Assembly: GCF_009733815.1 (NCBI RefSeq)
Contig: NZ_WNXY01000012.1
Span: forward strand, 62,001-126,000
Reading direction: 5' to 3'
Length of the DNA stretch: 64,000 nucleotides
From: Pseudactinotalea suaedae
Lineage (GTDB): Bacteria > Actinomycetota > Actinomycetes > Actinomycetales > Beutenbergiaceae
Shown piece after piece: positions 37,272 through 45,900 of this stretch (its first letter is position 1; each line of letters opens with the position of its first letter). Position numbers and translations under genes: made by a program. The notes under the pieces were generated by a model that saw only the letters and a program-made list of their open reading frames with translations, had not been told where the DNA came from and searched no databases.

Positions 37272-38080
37272 ATCAGCCTCCGGCGGATCGTCCGGGAGAG
37301 CTGGTCGAGCGCGAACACCACGACGATCAGCACCGCGACGACGGCGGAGATGTTGGCGTAGCTGAAGCTCGCCAGCTGCACGCGGATCACCTCGCCGATG
37401 CCGCCACCACCGCCCATGCCGATGACCAGCGAGGCACGGATGTTCAGCTCGAACACGTAGAAGCTGTAGGAGACGAACGAGGGCATCACCTGCGGGACCA
37501 CGGCCACGCGGGCGCGCTGCAGCGCGTTCGCGCCGACCGCCTGGGCGGCCTCGACGGGACCGGGGTCCACGGCGTCGATGCTCTCCGCCGTCAGCTTCGC
37601 GGCGACGCCGATGTTGAACATGATGAGCGCGAGGATGCCGGCCAACGGGCCGGTGCTGACCACCGTGACGAAGAGCAGCACCCACGCCAGGTCCGGCAGG
37701 GACCGCTGCACCGCGAGGACGAGCTTCATCACCCGGTACAGAGCCGTGGGCGCGGTGACCCTGCTCGCCATCAGCGCCAGAACGAGCGCGAACGCGCACC
37801 CGATCAGCGAGGCGATGACCGCGATCTCGACCGTGACCAGCCACTGGTCGCGCACGCGCCAGGCGAACGCCCAGTTCGGGTCGAAGAACTGGCGGAGCAC
37901 CTCCTGACCGTTGGTCAGGTCGGTGACCAGCGGCCGCAGCGTGAACTCGATCGCCCACAGGCAGTACACGCTGATGATCGCGGCGACACCGACACCGGCC
38001 CACATCGCCCACCGCGGCGCGGGCTTCGGAGGGCGGAGAGGCGTGCGCTCACCCAGCCGCTCCGTGGCGGTCGCGGTCAC
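37268..38080 (-). CDS. phnE: Phosphonate-type ABC transporter permease (first PhnE)
   Basis: The 270-residue membrane protein has six hydrophobic segments and the PhnE loop KLTAESIDAVDPGPVEAAQAVGANALQRARVAVVPQVMPSFVSY. It begins with GTG at 38080, 4 bases after the ATPase stop. The neighbouring permease shares its fold but is distinct in sequence. Confidence 0.93.
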   Translation of the reverse strand: MTATATERLGERTPLRPPKPAPRWAMWAGVGVAAIISVYCLWAIEFTLRPLVTDLTNGQEVLRQFFDPNWAFAWRVRDQWLVTVEIAVIASLIGCAFALVLALMASRVTAPTALYRVMKLVLAVQRSLPDLAWVLLFVTVVSTGPLAGILALIMFNIGVAAKLTAESIDAVDPGPVEAAQAVGANALQRARVAVVPQVMPSFVSYSFYVFELNIRASLVIGMGGGGGIGEVIRVQLASFSYANISAVVAVLIVVVFALDQLSRTIRRRLI

Positions 38081-38084
38081 GCGG

Positions 38085-38882
38085 TCACGCCCTGTCCTCG
38101 GGATCGATCGTCACGGGCGGAGCGGCCACGACGTCGTCGGCTCGCAGCGAGCGCCCGTAGATGTCCTCGAAGACCGAGTCGTCGGCCTGGTCGGCGGTGC
38201 CGTCGAAGACGACCTTGCCGGCGCGCATCCCGATGATCCGGTCCGCGAAGCTCCGGGCGAGGTCGAGGAAGTGCAGGTTGACGACCGTGGTGATGCCGAG
38301 CTCGCGCTGGACACGACGCAGGTCGGACATGACCGCGTGCGCCGTCGGCGGGTCCAGCGAGGCGACCGGCTCGTCGGCGAGCACCACGCCGGCCTGCTGC
38401 GCGAGCACCCGCGCGATCGCCACCCGCTGCTGCTGGCCACCGGAGAGCTGGGAGGCGCGGGTGTAGGCCTTCTCGATGATGCCCACGCGCTCCAGCGCAT
38501 CGAACGCGATGTCCTTGTTGGCGCTGCCGTAGGCGCCGACCAGCGTCGCCAGCGTCGAGGTGCGCGCGAGCCTGCCCATGAGGACGTTGTTGAGGACGCT
38601 CACACGCGTGACGAGATTGAAGGACTGGAAGATCATCCCGACCTCGCCGCGCAGCCGCCGCAGCTCGCGCTTGCTCGCCCCGTCCACGCGGCGACCGTTC
38701 ACCTCGAGCTCGCCGGCGGTGACGGGGACCAGCCCGTTGATGGCGCGCACGAGCGTGGACTTGCCCGCTCCGGAGAGCCCGACGACGACGACGAACTCGC
38801 CGTCGGAGATCTCCAGACTGACGCCGTCCAGCCCCTTGGTGCCCGTGGGGTAGGTGACGTGGACGTCACGGAAGGTGATCAT
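38085..38882 (-). CDS. phnC: Phosphonate-type ABC transporter ATP-binding protein
   Basis: The 265-residue ATPase has Walker A GLSGAGKST, the signature LSGGQQQRVAIAR, Walker B VVLADEPVASLD and the H-loop NLHFLDLA. The GLVPVTAGELEVNGRRV and NVLMGRLARTSTLATLVG stretches match PhnC. It powers the two PhnE permeases, whose genes follow. Confidence 0.95.
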   Translation of the reverse strand: MITFRDVHVTYPTGTKGLDGVSLEISDGEFVVVVGLSGAGKSTLVRAINGLVPVTAGELEVNGRRVDGASKRELRRLRGEVGMIFQSFNLVTRVSVLNNVLMGRLARTSTLATLVGAYGSANKDIAFDALERVGIIEKAYTRASQLSGGQQQRVAIARVLAQQAGVVLADEPVASLDPPTAHAVMSDLRRVQRELGITTVVNLHFLDLARSFADRIIGMRAGKVVFDGTADQADDSVFEDIYGRSLRADDVVAAPPVTIDPEDRA

Positions 38883-38897
38883 GGAGGCGGTCGGCCC

Positions 38898-39911
38898 TCA
38901 GCTCTCGTTGAAGGCCTGCGCCACCTGGCGTGCGGTGTCGAGCGCCTCGATGTCGGCCGGTGCGAGACCGTCGATGTCGTAGATGTCCTTGAGGACCTCG
39001 GCGCCCTCCTCGGTCTCGGAGATGGCCATGAACGCATCGGTGATCTGCTGGATCGCCTCGGCCGAGAGCTCACCGTTGACGGCGATGCCGTCGTTGGGGA
39101 TCTCGGGCGAGGAGGCGAAGACGGTCACGGCGGTGCCGATCTCGGGGTTCTCCTCGATGAGGTTCTCGCGGGCGTCGTTGAAGCTGGTGCCCACGACGGC
39201 GTCGCCACGCTCGACGCTCTGCACCGAGTTCGGGTGACCACCGGCGAAGGCGGCCCCGGTGAGCTCGGTGGCCGGGTCGACGCCGAGGATCTGGCCGAGC
39301 TGGGTGGCCGGGTAGAAGTAGCCCGAGGCCGAGGAGGCGTCGACGAACGAGATGGCGGCGTCTGCGGGGATCAGCGCGAGGGCGTCCTCGCCCGTGGGGC
39401 CCTCCTGGGCCTCGGCGCCGTTGCAGTAGGCGTACTCGTTGCCCTCGTCGTCGGCCTCGGTGATGACCTCGTCGAGGCAGTAGGTGTCGGTATCGGTGGT
39501 GAACCACTGCGTGTGATAGGTCGAGGAGCCGTAGCGCACCGACTGCAGGATCGGTTGCGCACCGGCCTGGTCGACGGCGTTGACCAACGCGATCGGGCCG
39601 AACATGCCGATGTCGGCCTGCCCGGTCTGCATGCCGACGACCAGCGCGGCGAAGTCGGTGGAGATGAAGGTCTCGACGTCGACGCCCAGCTCGGCGCTGA
39701 GCAGCTCGCCCAGCTCGTCGGCGTCCTCGGTGAGCTGGTCGACCTCGACCGAGGGCACCAGGCCGAGGATGAGCGTGTCGGGCAGACCCTCGGCGCCATC
39801 GCCGCCGGCGTCGTCACCACCGGTCGGGTCGTCACCGCTGCCGCTGCCGCAGGCGGTGAGGGCGAGCACCGCCGCGGCGGCGATGGCTGGGGCGAGAGTG
39901 GAACGCTTCAT
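38898..39911 (-). CDS. phnD: Phosphonate/phosphite-type ABC transporter binding lipoprotein (PhnD-like)
   Basis: The 337-residue lipoprotein has a lipobox LTAC with Cys21, a Gly/Asp-rich linker, and a PhnD-type domain: LILGLVPSVEVDQLTEDADELGELLSAELGVDVE, DFAALVVGMQTGQADIGMFGP and GGHPNSVQSVERGDAVVGTSFNDA. It contains a Cys pair (YCLDEV and YCNG) that may form a disulfide. Related proteins bind phosphonates, phosphite or other oxyanions; the specificity is not evident. ATG at 39911 starts a transporter operon with phnC, two phnE and the RpiR gene. Confidence 0.93.
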   Translation of the reverse strand: MKRSTLAPAIAAAAVLALTACGSGSGDDPTGGDDAGGDGAEGLPDTLILGLVPSVEVDQLTEDADELGELLSAELGVDVETFISTDFAALVVGMQTGQADIGMFGPIALVNAVDQAGAQPILQSVRYGSSTYHTQWFTTDTDTYCLDEVITEADDEGNEYAYCNGAEAQEGPTGEDALALIPADAAISFVDASSASGYFYPATQLGQILGVDPATELTGAAFAGGHPNSVQSVERGDAVVGTSFNDARENLIEENPEIGTAVTVFASSPEIPNDGIAVNGELSAEAIQQITDAFMAISETEEGAEVLKDIYDIDGLAPADIEALDTARQVAQAFNES

Positions 39912-39999
39912 GCTGACCTCGGGCTCGTGACGTCGCGGACCGGGAGCCGGTGGGAGTAACGACATTGCGCCCGCACGCCCGGATGTGAACACGCGTTGC

Positions 40000-40005
40000 A
40001 CGCTA
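40000..40005 (-). promoter_or_regulatory. Candidate -10 box TAGCGT for the phn-type operon
   Basis: Reading leftward, TAGCGT lies about 90 bases before the phnD ATG. A TGTGAACACGCGTTGCA stretch beside it has an ACGCGT palindrome that could be an operator. Confidence 0.4.
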
Positions 40006-40077
40006 CTGACCGGCAGCAGCGAGCGCCAGGGGCGGCGAGGTCGCGGAGGTATCGATCAGGTAAACAGTCGCGGGCGG

Positions 40078-40800
40078 TCAGGTCTGCGAAGCGAGCAGCC
40101 CGACCGGGTCCTGCGCCCACGCACGGATCACCGGGTAGAGCTCCTCGATCGTCGGCGCGCTGGCGGTGCTGGGCGCCCGACCCGACCCGTACCGGTCGAT
40201 GTGGAACCCGCGAGCGCCCAGCTGCATCGCCGGCTCGACGTCGTTGACCCAGACGTCGCCCACGCTCGCCAGGTACTCGGGCGAGTCGACGGCGCCGCTC
40301 TGTGCCAGCAGGGTGCTCAGGTGCTCCGCCATGCGGGCCGGCTTCCCGGCGTCCGGGATCACGGCGTCGAGACGCTCGGCGATCCGCACGCCCGTGAGCC
40401 ACGTCACGGCGCCCACCGACGGCGCGTTGGTCACCAGCACCACGCGCACGCCCGCGGCCCGGACGTCGTCGAGAAGCTCGACGATCCCCTCCGGTGCGTA
40501 CGCGCTGCCCTCGCCCGCCTCCATCCGCTCACGCGACCGGCGGTAGGCCGCAGCGACCTCCTCCGGCGGGAGCGCGAACGGGGCACCGAGGTAGAACAGC
40601 GCGTGATAGCCGTCCTCGGCGTCCTCGACGCGCTCCCGACCGTCGAGAAAGGCCTCCAGGCGCCGACGCACCTCCGCGGCGCTCTCGTGGTCGTCGACGA
40701 GCTTGCTCAGCTCGTCGGCGAACAGGTGGATCGGGTCGTCACCGAGGCACAGCGTGCCGTCGAAGTCGAGGACGAGCGTGGGCGTGGGCTGGTCGGGCAC
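40078..40800 (-). CDS. HAD-superfamily phosphatase upstream of phn-type operon
   Basis: The 240-residue hydrolase has motif I LVLDFDGTLC, motif II VTNAP, a Lys in AGKPARMAEHL and motif III GDVWVNDV, with an all-helical cap between motifs I and II (subfamily I). Substrate unknown. GTG at 40800 is preferred over the GTG at 40833, which would lie before the transcription start predicted from TAGCGT at 40836-40841. It is co-directional with the phn-type genes, 166 bases upstream, so it might act on the imported compound. Confidence 0.87.
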   Translation of the reverse strand: MPDQPTPTLVLDFDGTLCLGDDPIHLFADELSKLVDDHESAAEVRRRLEAFLDGRERVEDAEDGYHALFYLGAPFALPPEEVAAAYRRSRERMEAGEGSAYAPEGIVELLDDVRAAGVRVVLVTNAPSVGAVTWLTGVRIAERLDAVIPDAGKPARMAEHLSTLLAQSGAVDSPEYLASVGDVWVNDVEPAMQLGARGFHIDRYGSGRAPSTASAPTIEELYPVIRAWAQDPVGLLASQT

Positions 40801-40834
40801 GTGCTTCCGATCATGGGGGGATGGTCCTGGCACC

Positions 40835-40841
40835 TACGCTA
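40835..40841. promoter_or_regulatory. Overlapping symmetric -10 boxes for tRNA-Leu (+) and HAD gene (-)
   Basis: The heptamer TACGCTA reads as TACGCT rightward (40835-40840), 10 bases before tRNA-Leu, and as TAGCGT leftward (40841-40836), ahead of the HAD phosphatase gene. Confidence 0.45.
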
Positions 40842-40850
40842 TGTCGAGGA

Positions 40851-40932
40851 GCGCGAGTGGCGTAACTGGCAGCCGCGCAGGATTTAGGTTCCTGTGCCTT
40901 CGGGCGTGTGGGTTCGAGTCCCACCTCGCGCA
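40851..40932 (+). tRNA. tRNA-Leu (anticodon TAG)
   Basis: A class II tRNA: acceptor GCGCGAG with CTCGCGC, anticodon stem CAGGA/TCCTG with loop TTTAGGT, a variable arm TGCCTTCGGGCG and T-arm GTGGGTTCGAGTCCCAC. The discriminator is A and CCA is not encoded. Confidence 0.96.
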
Positions 40933-40942
40933 CGCTCCCGCC

Positions 40943-40948
40943 TACGGT
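40943..40948 (+). promoter_or_regulatory. -10 box TACGGT, leaderless start of GH13 gene
   Basis: TACGGT lies 6 bases before the ATG at 40955, directly downstream of tRNA-Leu. Confidence 0.5.
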
Positions 40949-40954
40949 GGGGCG

Positions 40955-42214
40955 ATGAGCAACGTCCCGCCCGCCTGGGCCGCCGACACGATCTGGTGGC
41001 ACGTCTACCCGTTGGGCGCGGTCGGCGCACCGATCCACGAGCCCGACCCCACGCCCGGGCCGCGGCTGCGGCGCCTGCAGCCCTGGCTGGACCACGTGAT
41101 CGAGCTCGGCGCCAACGGGCTGCTCCTCGGGCCGGTCTTCGCCTCCACCAGCCACGGGTACGACACGACCGACTTCTTCCAGGTCGACCCGCGGCTGGGC
41201 ACCGAGGCCGACCTCGTGGACCTGGTCGCGAGCTGCCGCGAGCGGGGCATCCGCGTGCTCCTCGACGGGGTGTTCAGCCACGTCGGCCGGGCGCACCCGG
41301 AGGTGGCGGCCGCCCTGGCCGGCGGCCCGGACTCCACCGCCGGCGCGCTCCTCGACATCGACTGGGACGCCGACGGCGGCCCGGCGCCGCGCGTCTTCGA
41401 GGGCCACGACGCCCTGGTGAGGCTCAGGCACGACGGGAGCGCCGCCGTCGACCTCGCGGTCGAGGTGATGTGCCACTGGCTCGATCGCGGCATCGACGGC
41501 TGGCGGCTCGACGCCGCCTACTCGGTGCCCGCGCAGTTCTGGGCGCAGGTGCTGCCCCGGGTCCGCGAGCGGCACCCGCAGGCGTGGTTCCTGGGCGAGG
41601 TGATCCACGGCGACTACGCGGGCTTCGTCACGGCGTCGGGCGTGGACTCGGTGACGCAGTACGAGCTGTGGAAGGCGATCTGGTCGAGCCTGCTCGATGC
41701 CAACTTCTTCGAGCTCGCGCACGCGCTGGGCCGCCACCAGGAGCTGCTGGACACGTTCCTGCCGAACACGTTCGTGGGCAACCACGACGTGACGCGCATC
41801 GCGACCACGCTGGGGCACGACCGCGCGGCGCTGGCGCTGACCGTGCTCATGACCGTGGCGGGACTGCCCTCGATCTACTACGGCGACGACCTCGGCTGGC
41901 TCGGCACCAAGGAGGAACGCCTCGGCGGCGACGACGCGGTGCGGCCCGAGCTGCCGGGCTCGGCCGCCGAGATCGCGGCCGAGGGCGCCGCCGGCCGGGC
42001 GCTGCAGGCGCACCGCGCATTGATCTCGCTGCGGCGGCGCCATCCCTGGTTGACGGCGTCGCGCACCGAGGTGCTCGACCTCACGAACACCCGGCTGCGC
42101 TACCGGGCCCTCGGACCCGGGACCCACCTCGAGGTGACGCTCGACCTGGAGGGCTCGCCCTCCGCCGTCGTGCTCGACCAGAGCGGCCAGACCCTGTGGC
42201 GTCACGACGCCTGA
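40955..42214 (+). CDS. GH13 alpha-amylase-family enzyme
   Basis: The 419-residue cytoplasmic glycosidase has the GH13 motifs in order: GLRVLLDGVFSHVG-like region I (IRVLLDGVFSHVG), region II GWRLDAAY with nucleophile Asp186, region III FLGEVIHG with acid/base Glu215 and region IV FVGNHDVTR with Asp278. The short C-terminal domain is beta-rich. No signal peptide is present, so the substrate is intracellular, perhaps glycogen-derived or a disaccharide. The exact specificity is unknown. Confidence 0.92.
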   Translation: MSNVPPAWAADTIWWHVYPLGAVGAPIHEPDPTPGPRLRRLQPWLDHVIELGANGLLLGPVFASTSHGYDTTDFFQVDPRLGTEADLVDLVASCRERGIRVLLDGVFSHVGRAHPEVAAALAGGPDSTAGALLDIDWDADGGPAPRVFEGHDALVRLRHDGSAAVDLAVEVMCHWLDRGIDGWRLDAAYSVPAQFWAQVLPRVRERHPQAWFLGEVIHGDYAGFVTASGVDSVTQYELWKAIWSSLLDANFFELAHALGRHQELLDTFLPNTFVGNHDVTRIATTLGHDRAALALTVLMTVAGLPSIYYGDDLGWLGTKEERLGGDDAVRPELPGSAAEIAAEGAAGRALQAHRALISLRRRHPWLTASRTEVLDLTNTRLRYRALGPGTHLEVTLDLEGSPSAVVLDQSGQTLWRHDA

Positions 42215-42272
42215 CGTCCCCTCGCGGGTGTGGCGCCGTGCGAGCGAGGCGGCGACAGGGTAGAACTAGGAC

Positions 42273-42812
42273 GTGAGCGAGGTAGGCACGGACGACATCG
42301 GCAGCTGGTTCTCCCCCGAGGAGCTGGCGGTGATCAGGCGTCGCATGCCGATCCTGTACGTGGACGCGATCCCCGTCCGGGTCGACGCCGACGGCGTGAT
42401 CACCGCGGTCGGCACGCTGCTGCGGACCCCACGCGAGGGCGGGATCCAGCGCGCGCTGGTCAGCGGTCGCGTCATGTACCACGAGCGCATCCGGGACGCC
42501 CTGGCGCGCCACCTCGACAAGGATCTCGGGCCGATGGCGCTCCCCCGGCTCCCGGTCTCGCCGGTGCCGTTCACGGTCGCGGAGTACTTCCCGACGCCGG
42601 GGATCACCGCCTACCACGACCCGCGCCAGCACGCGGTCTCGCTCGCGTTCATCATCCCCGTCGAGGGCGACTGCCAGCCCCAGCAGGACGCGCTCGACAT
42701 CGACTGGTTCACGCCCGAGCAGATCATCGCGCCCGAGATCCTCGCGGAGATGGTCGACGGTCACTCCGCCCTGATCCGCACCGCGCTGGCCGTCACGGGG
42801 CGGCTGCTCTGA
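42273..42812 (+). CDS. DUF4916 (NUDIX-fold) protein
   Basis: The 179-residue protein matches the actinobacterial DUF4916 pattern: WFSPEELAVIRRRMPILYVDAIPVRVD, then LLRTPREGGIQRALVSGRVMYHERIRDALARHLDKDLGP, which is a modified NUDIX region, and VPFTVAEYFPTPGITAYHDPRQHAVSLAFIIPVEGDC. The canonical GX5EX7REUXEEXGU box is not intact, so hydrolase activity is doubtful. The GTG follows a TAGAAC box by 6 bases. Confidence 0.85.
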   Translation: MSEVGTDDIGSWFSPEELAVIRRRMPILYVDAIPVRVDADGVITAVGTLLRTPREGGIQRALVSGRVMYHERIRDALARHLDKDLGPMALPRLPVSPVPFTVAEYFPTPGITAYHDPRQHAVSLAFIIPVEGDCQPQQDALDIDWFTPEQIIAPEILAEMVDGHSALIRTALAVTGRLL

Positions 42813-42957
42813 GCGCCTGATCTGCCGCTCGAAGGTGCAGCTGTTGAGCGTGCTGCCTGCGCGCTGACCCGCCCCAGACAGGGAGCGCACCTCGACACGG
42901 ACGTCAAGGGCATGCCAAGATCACGTGCTCGCATGTCCATTTTCGGGGGGATAACAA

Positions 42958-45900
42958 GTGCGGCCAGCTGGGGCATCGATGCCGTTTGTCTTGCGCCGAA
43001 CGATCGCGGGGGTGTCCAGCGCGCTGCTCGTCGTCGTCGGCCTGATCGCGTCGGTACCACCCGCAGCGGCGGCCGACGCCACGGTGACCACGGGCGCTGA
43101 GCTCGTCGAGGCGTTCGACTGCGACGGCGCAGACACCTGCACCGTGACGGCCGACGCCGACATCGTCTCCAGCCAAGGACCTGCAGTCGCCGAGGGGCGA
43201 ACGGTGACCCTCGACCTGGCCGGCCACCAGGTGACGATCAGCAGCCAGCGTGACCACGCCGGCATCGCGGTGCCGCCGGGGGCGGCGCTGGTGATCGAGG
43301 ACAGCGTGGGCGGCGCCGTCCTGACCACGACCGGCGGGGCCTTCGGCGCAGGCATCGGTGGCGACTACCTCGAGAGCGCCGGTGCGATCACGATCAACGG
43401 GGGCGAGGTGACCGCCGTCGGTGGTGGTCTGGCCGCAGGGATCGGAGGCGGTCAGGAGGGTGGCGGCGGCGACGTCATGATCGGCTCCGGCGCCGCCGTC
43501 ACCGCCTCGGGCGCGTCAGCCACCTCCGTCGCCATCGGTCCCGGCTCCGGCGGGAGCGGGCTCGGGTCGCTCAGCAACGCCGGCACGGTGACGATCCCGG
43601 CCGCGAGCTACATCAGCATCCCTGAGGGCGTCACCGTCACGAACTCCGGCACGTTGACCGGCGGCGGCAGGCTCGACAACGACGGCGCGATCGCGAACAC
43701 CGGCATCGTGGACGTCGATACGCTCGCCGTGACCGGCCGCCACTACCTGGTGTCCTTCGACGCCAACGGTGGCGACGGCGCTCCGGAACCGCTGCGCTTG
43801 TTCGCCCCCACCCTCGAGGCGGGCGCGCTGACGCTGCCCGCCACCGCGCCGACCCGGCCGGGTCACGGCTTCACGGGCTGGTTCACCTCCGCCTCCGGCA
43901 CCGGGCAGCCGGTCACCGAGCAGACCGTGATCGGGACCGGCTCGGCCACCAACGCCCCGCTCTCGGTCACCCTGTTCGCCGGCTGGGAAGAGCTGCCCGG
44001 GAGCCAGACCTCCGTCACCTCCGGCGTGAACCCGGCGCGAGAGACCGACACGGTCACCTTGACCGCCACCGTGGACCCCGTGCCCGACGGCGGCACGGTC
44101 GCCTTCCTCGACCGCGACAGCGCGATCGAGGGGTGCGACGCTGTGCCCGTCGACGCCTCCGGCACCGCGACCTGCACGCCCGACCTCGACGCCGGCCGGT
44201 ACGTCGTCACGGCTGAGTTCTCCGGGACGGACGCCGTCGCTGCCAGCGTGTCCGGCAGGCTGCTGCAGGTCGTCTACCCCACCGTCGCCGGTCACGTGGC
44301 GGCCTGGGGCGCCAACGTCCACGACGGCGGGTACGAGGTGCCGGCCCCCGACCCAGCCGGGCAGATCGACGTGCCGGAGGGACTCGACGACGTCATCGCT
44401 GTGGCGGCCGGCACCGATCACAGCCTGGCGCTGACCGCGTCCGGGACGGTCGTGGGTTGGGGCGGCAACCGGGCCGGCGAGACCGACATACCGTCCGGCC
44501 TGAGCGACGTGGTGGCGATCGATGCCGGCGCTCAGTACAGCCTGGCGTTGCAGGCCGACGGAACTGTGGTGGCCTGGGGTCGCAACGTGAACGGTGAGAC
44601 CGACGTGCCGGGCGATCTCACCGATGTGGTGGCGATCGCCGCCGGCGACTTCCACGCCGTGGCGCTGAGATCGGACGGCAGCGTCGTGGTCTGGGGACTG
44701 AACAACCAGGGCCAGCACGCTGTTCCGGACGATTTGTTCGCGACCACGATCTCCGCCGGCACCTTCCACACCTATGCCCTGACCCCGAGCGGCACGGTGG
44801 CCGGCTGGGGTGGCTTCTCCTGGGGCCAGCTGAGCCCGCCCGGCGGTCTCGGTGAGGTCACCCAGATCGAGGCCGGCGGCGTGTGGAGCCTGGCGCTGAC
44901 CGGCGGCTCCCTCGTGGCCTGGGGTGGCGACGGCCGGGGAGAGACGGACGTCCCCGACCTGAGTGACGCCGTCGAGGTGTCCGCCGGCTGGTACCACGGT
45001 GTGGCCCGGACCGGCGACGGCACGATCCTGGCATGGGGCGACAACTCCGCCGCACAGCTCGAGGTGCCGAGCGATCTGTCCCGTGTCGTCGCGCTGTCGG
45101 CAGGTGGAGCACACACGCTGGCCCTGATGTCGACCCCACCGGTCATCAACATCAACACCACCACCACGGTGGAGTCGTCGGCGAACCCGTCGATGGCTGA
45201 TGAGGCCGTCACGTTCACGGCGGACGTCGCCCCGAACCCGGGCGGCGGGACCGTCAACTTCTCCGACGGGTCGACGACGCTGTGCGCCGATGTCCCGGTG
45301 GACCCCGCCAGCGGTGAGGCGACCTGCACCCAGACCTTCACCAGCGGCAGCCACTCGATCACGGCGGCGTTCTCCGGTTCCGGGCAGTACCTCGCCTCCA
45401 CCTCGGCTCCCCTGACCCAGGTCGTGAACGCTCCGGTCGAGGCCCCGACGATCACCACCACCACCCTTCCGGACGGCACTGTCGGCTCTGCCTCCATCGC
45501 GAACCTGGCCGCCAGCGGCGGAGCTGTGCCCTACACCTGGTCCCTCTCCGGTGGCGACCTCCCGCCGGGACTGCAGCTGAGCAGCAGCAGCATCATCGGT
45601 ATCCCCAGCGCCGCCGGCACCTGGACCTTCACGGTCACCGTGACCGATGCGAACCTGCAGACCGACAGCCAGGAACTGTCGATGACGATCGCGCCTGCCG
45701 GTGTGTCGTTGGATGTCTCGACGGTGACCGCCGCCCCGACCTCGGTGATCGCCGACGGCGCCAGCACGTCCACCGTCACGGTGACGGTCAGAAACACCGT
45801 GGGGCAGCCGATGGCTGGGAAGACCGTCGCGCTGCAGCTCTCCGGCAGCGCGATCGCCCAGCCCGCCAGCGGCCCGTCCGACAGTGCCGGCGTGGTGACG

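Noticed and set aside
42273-42812. DUF4916 protein considered as an active NUDIX hydrolase
   Set aside because: The canonical NUDIX box with its REUXEEXGU core is not intact, so only the fold-level assignment is kept.
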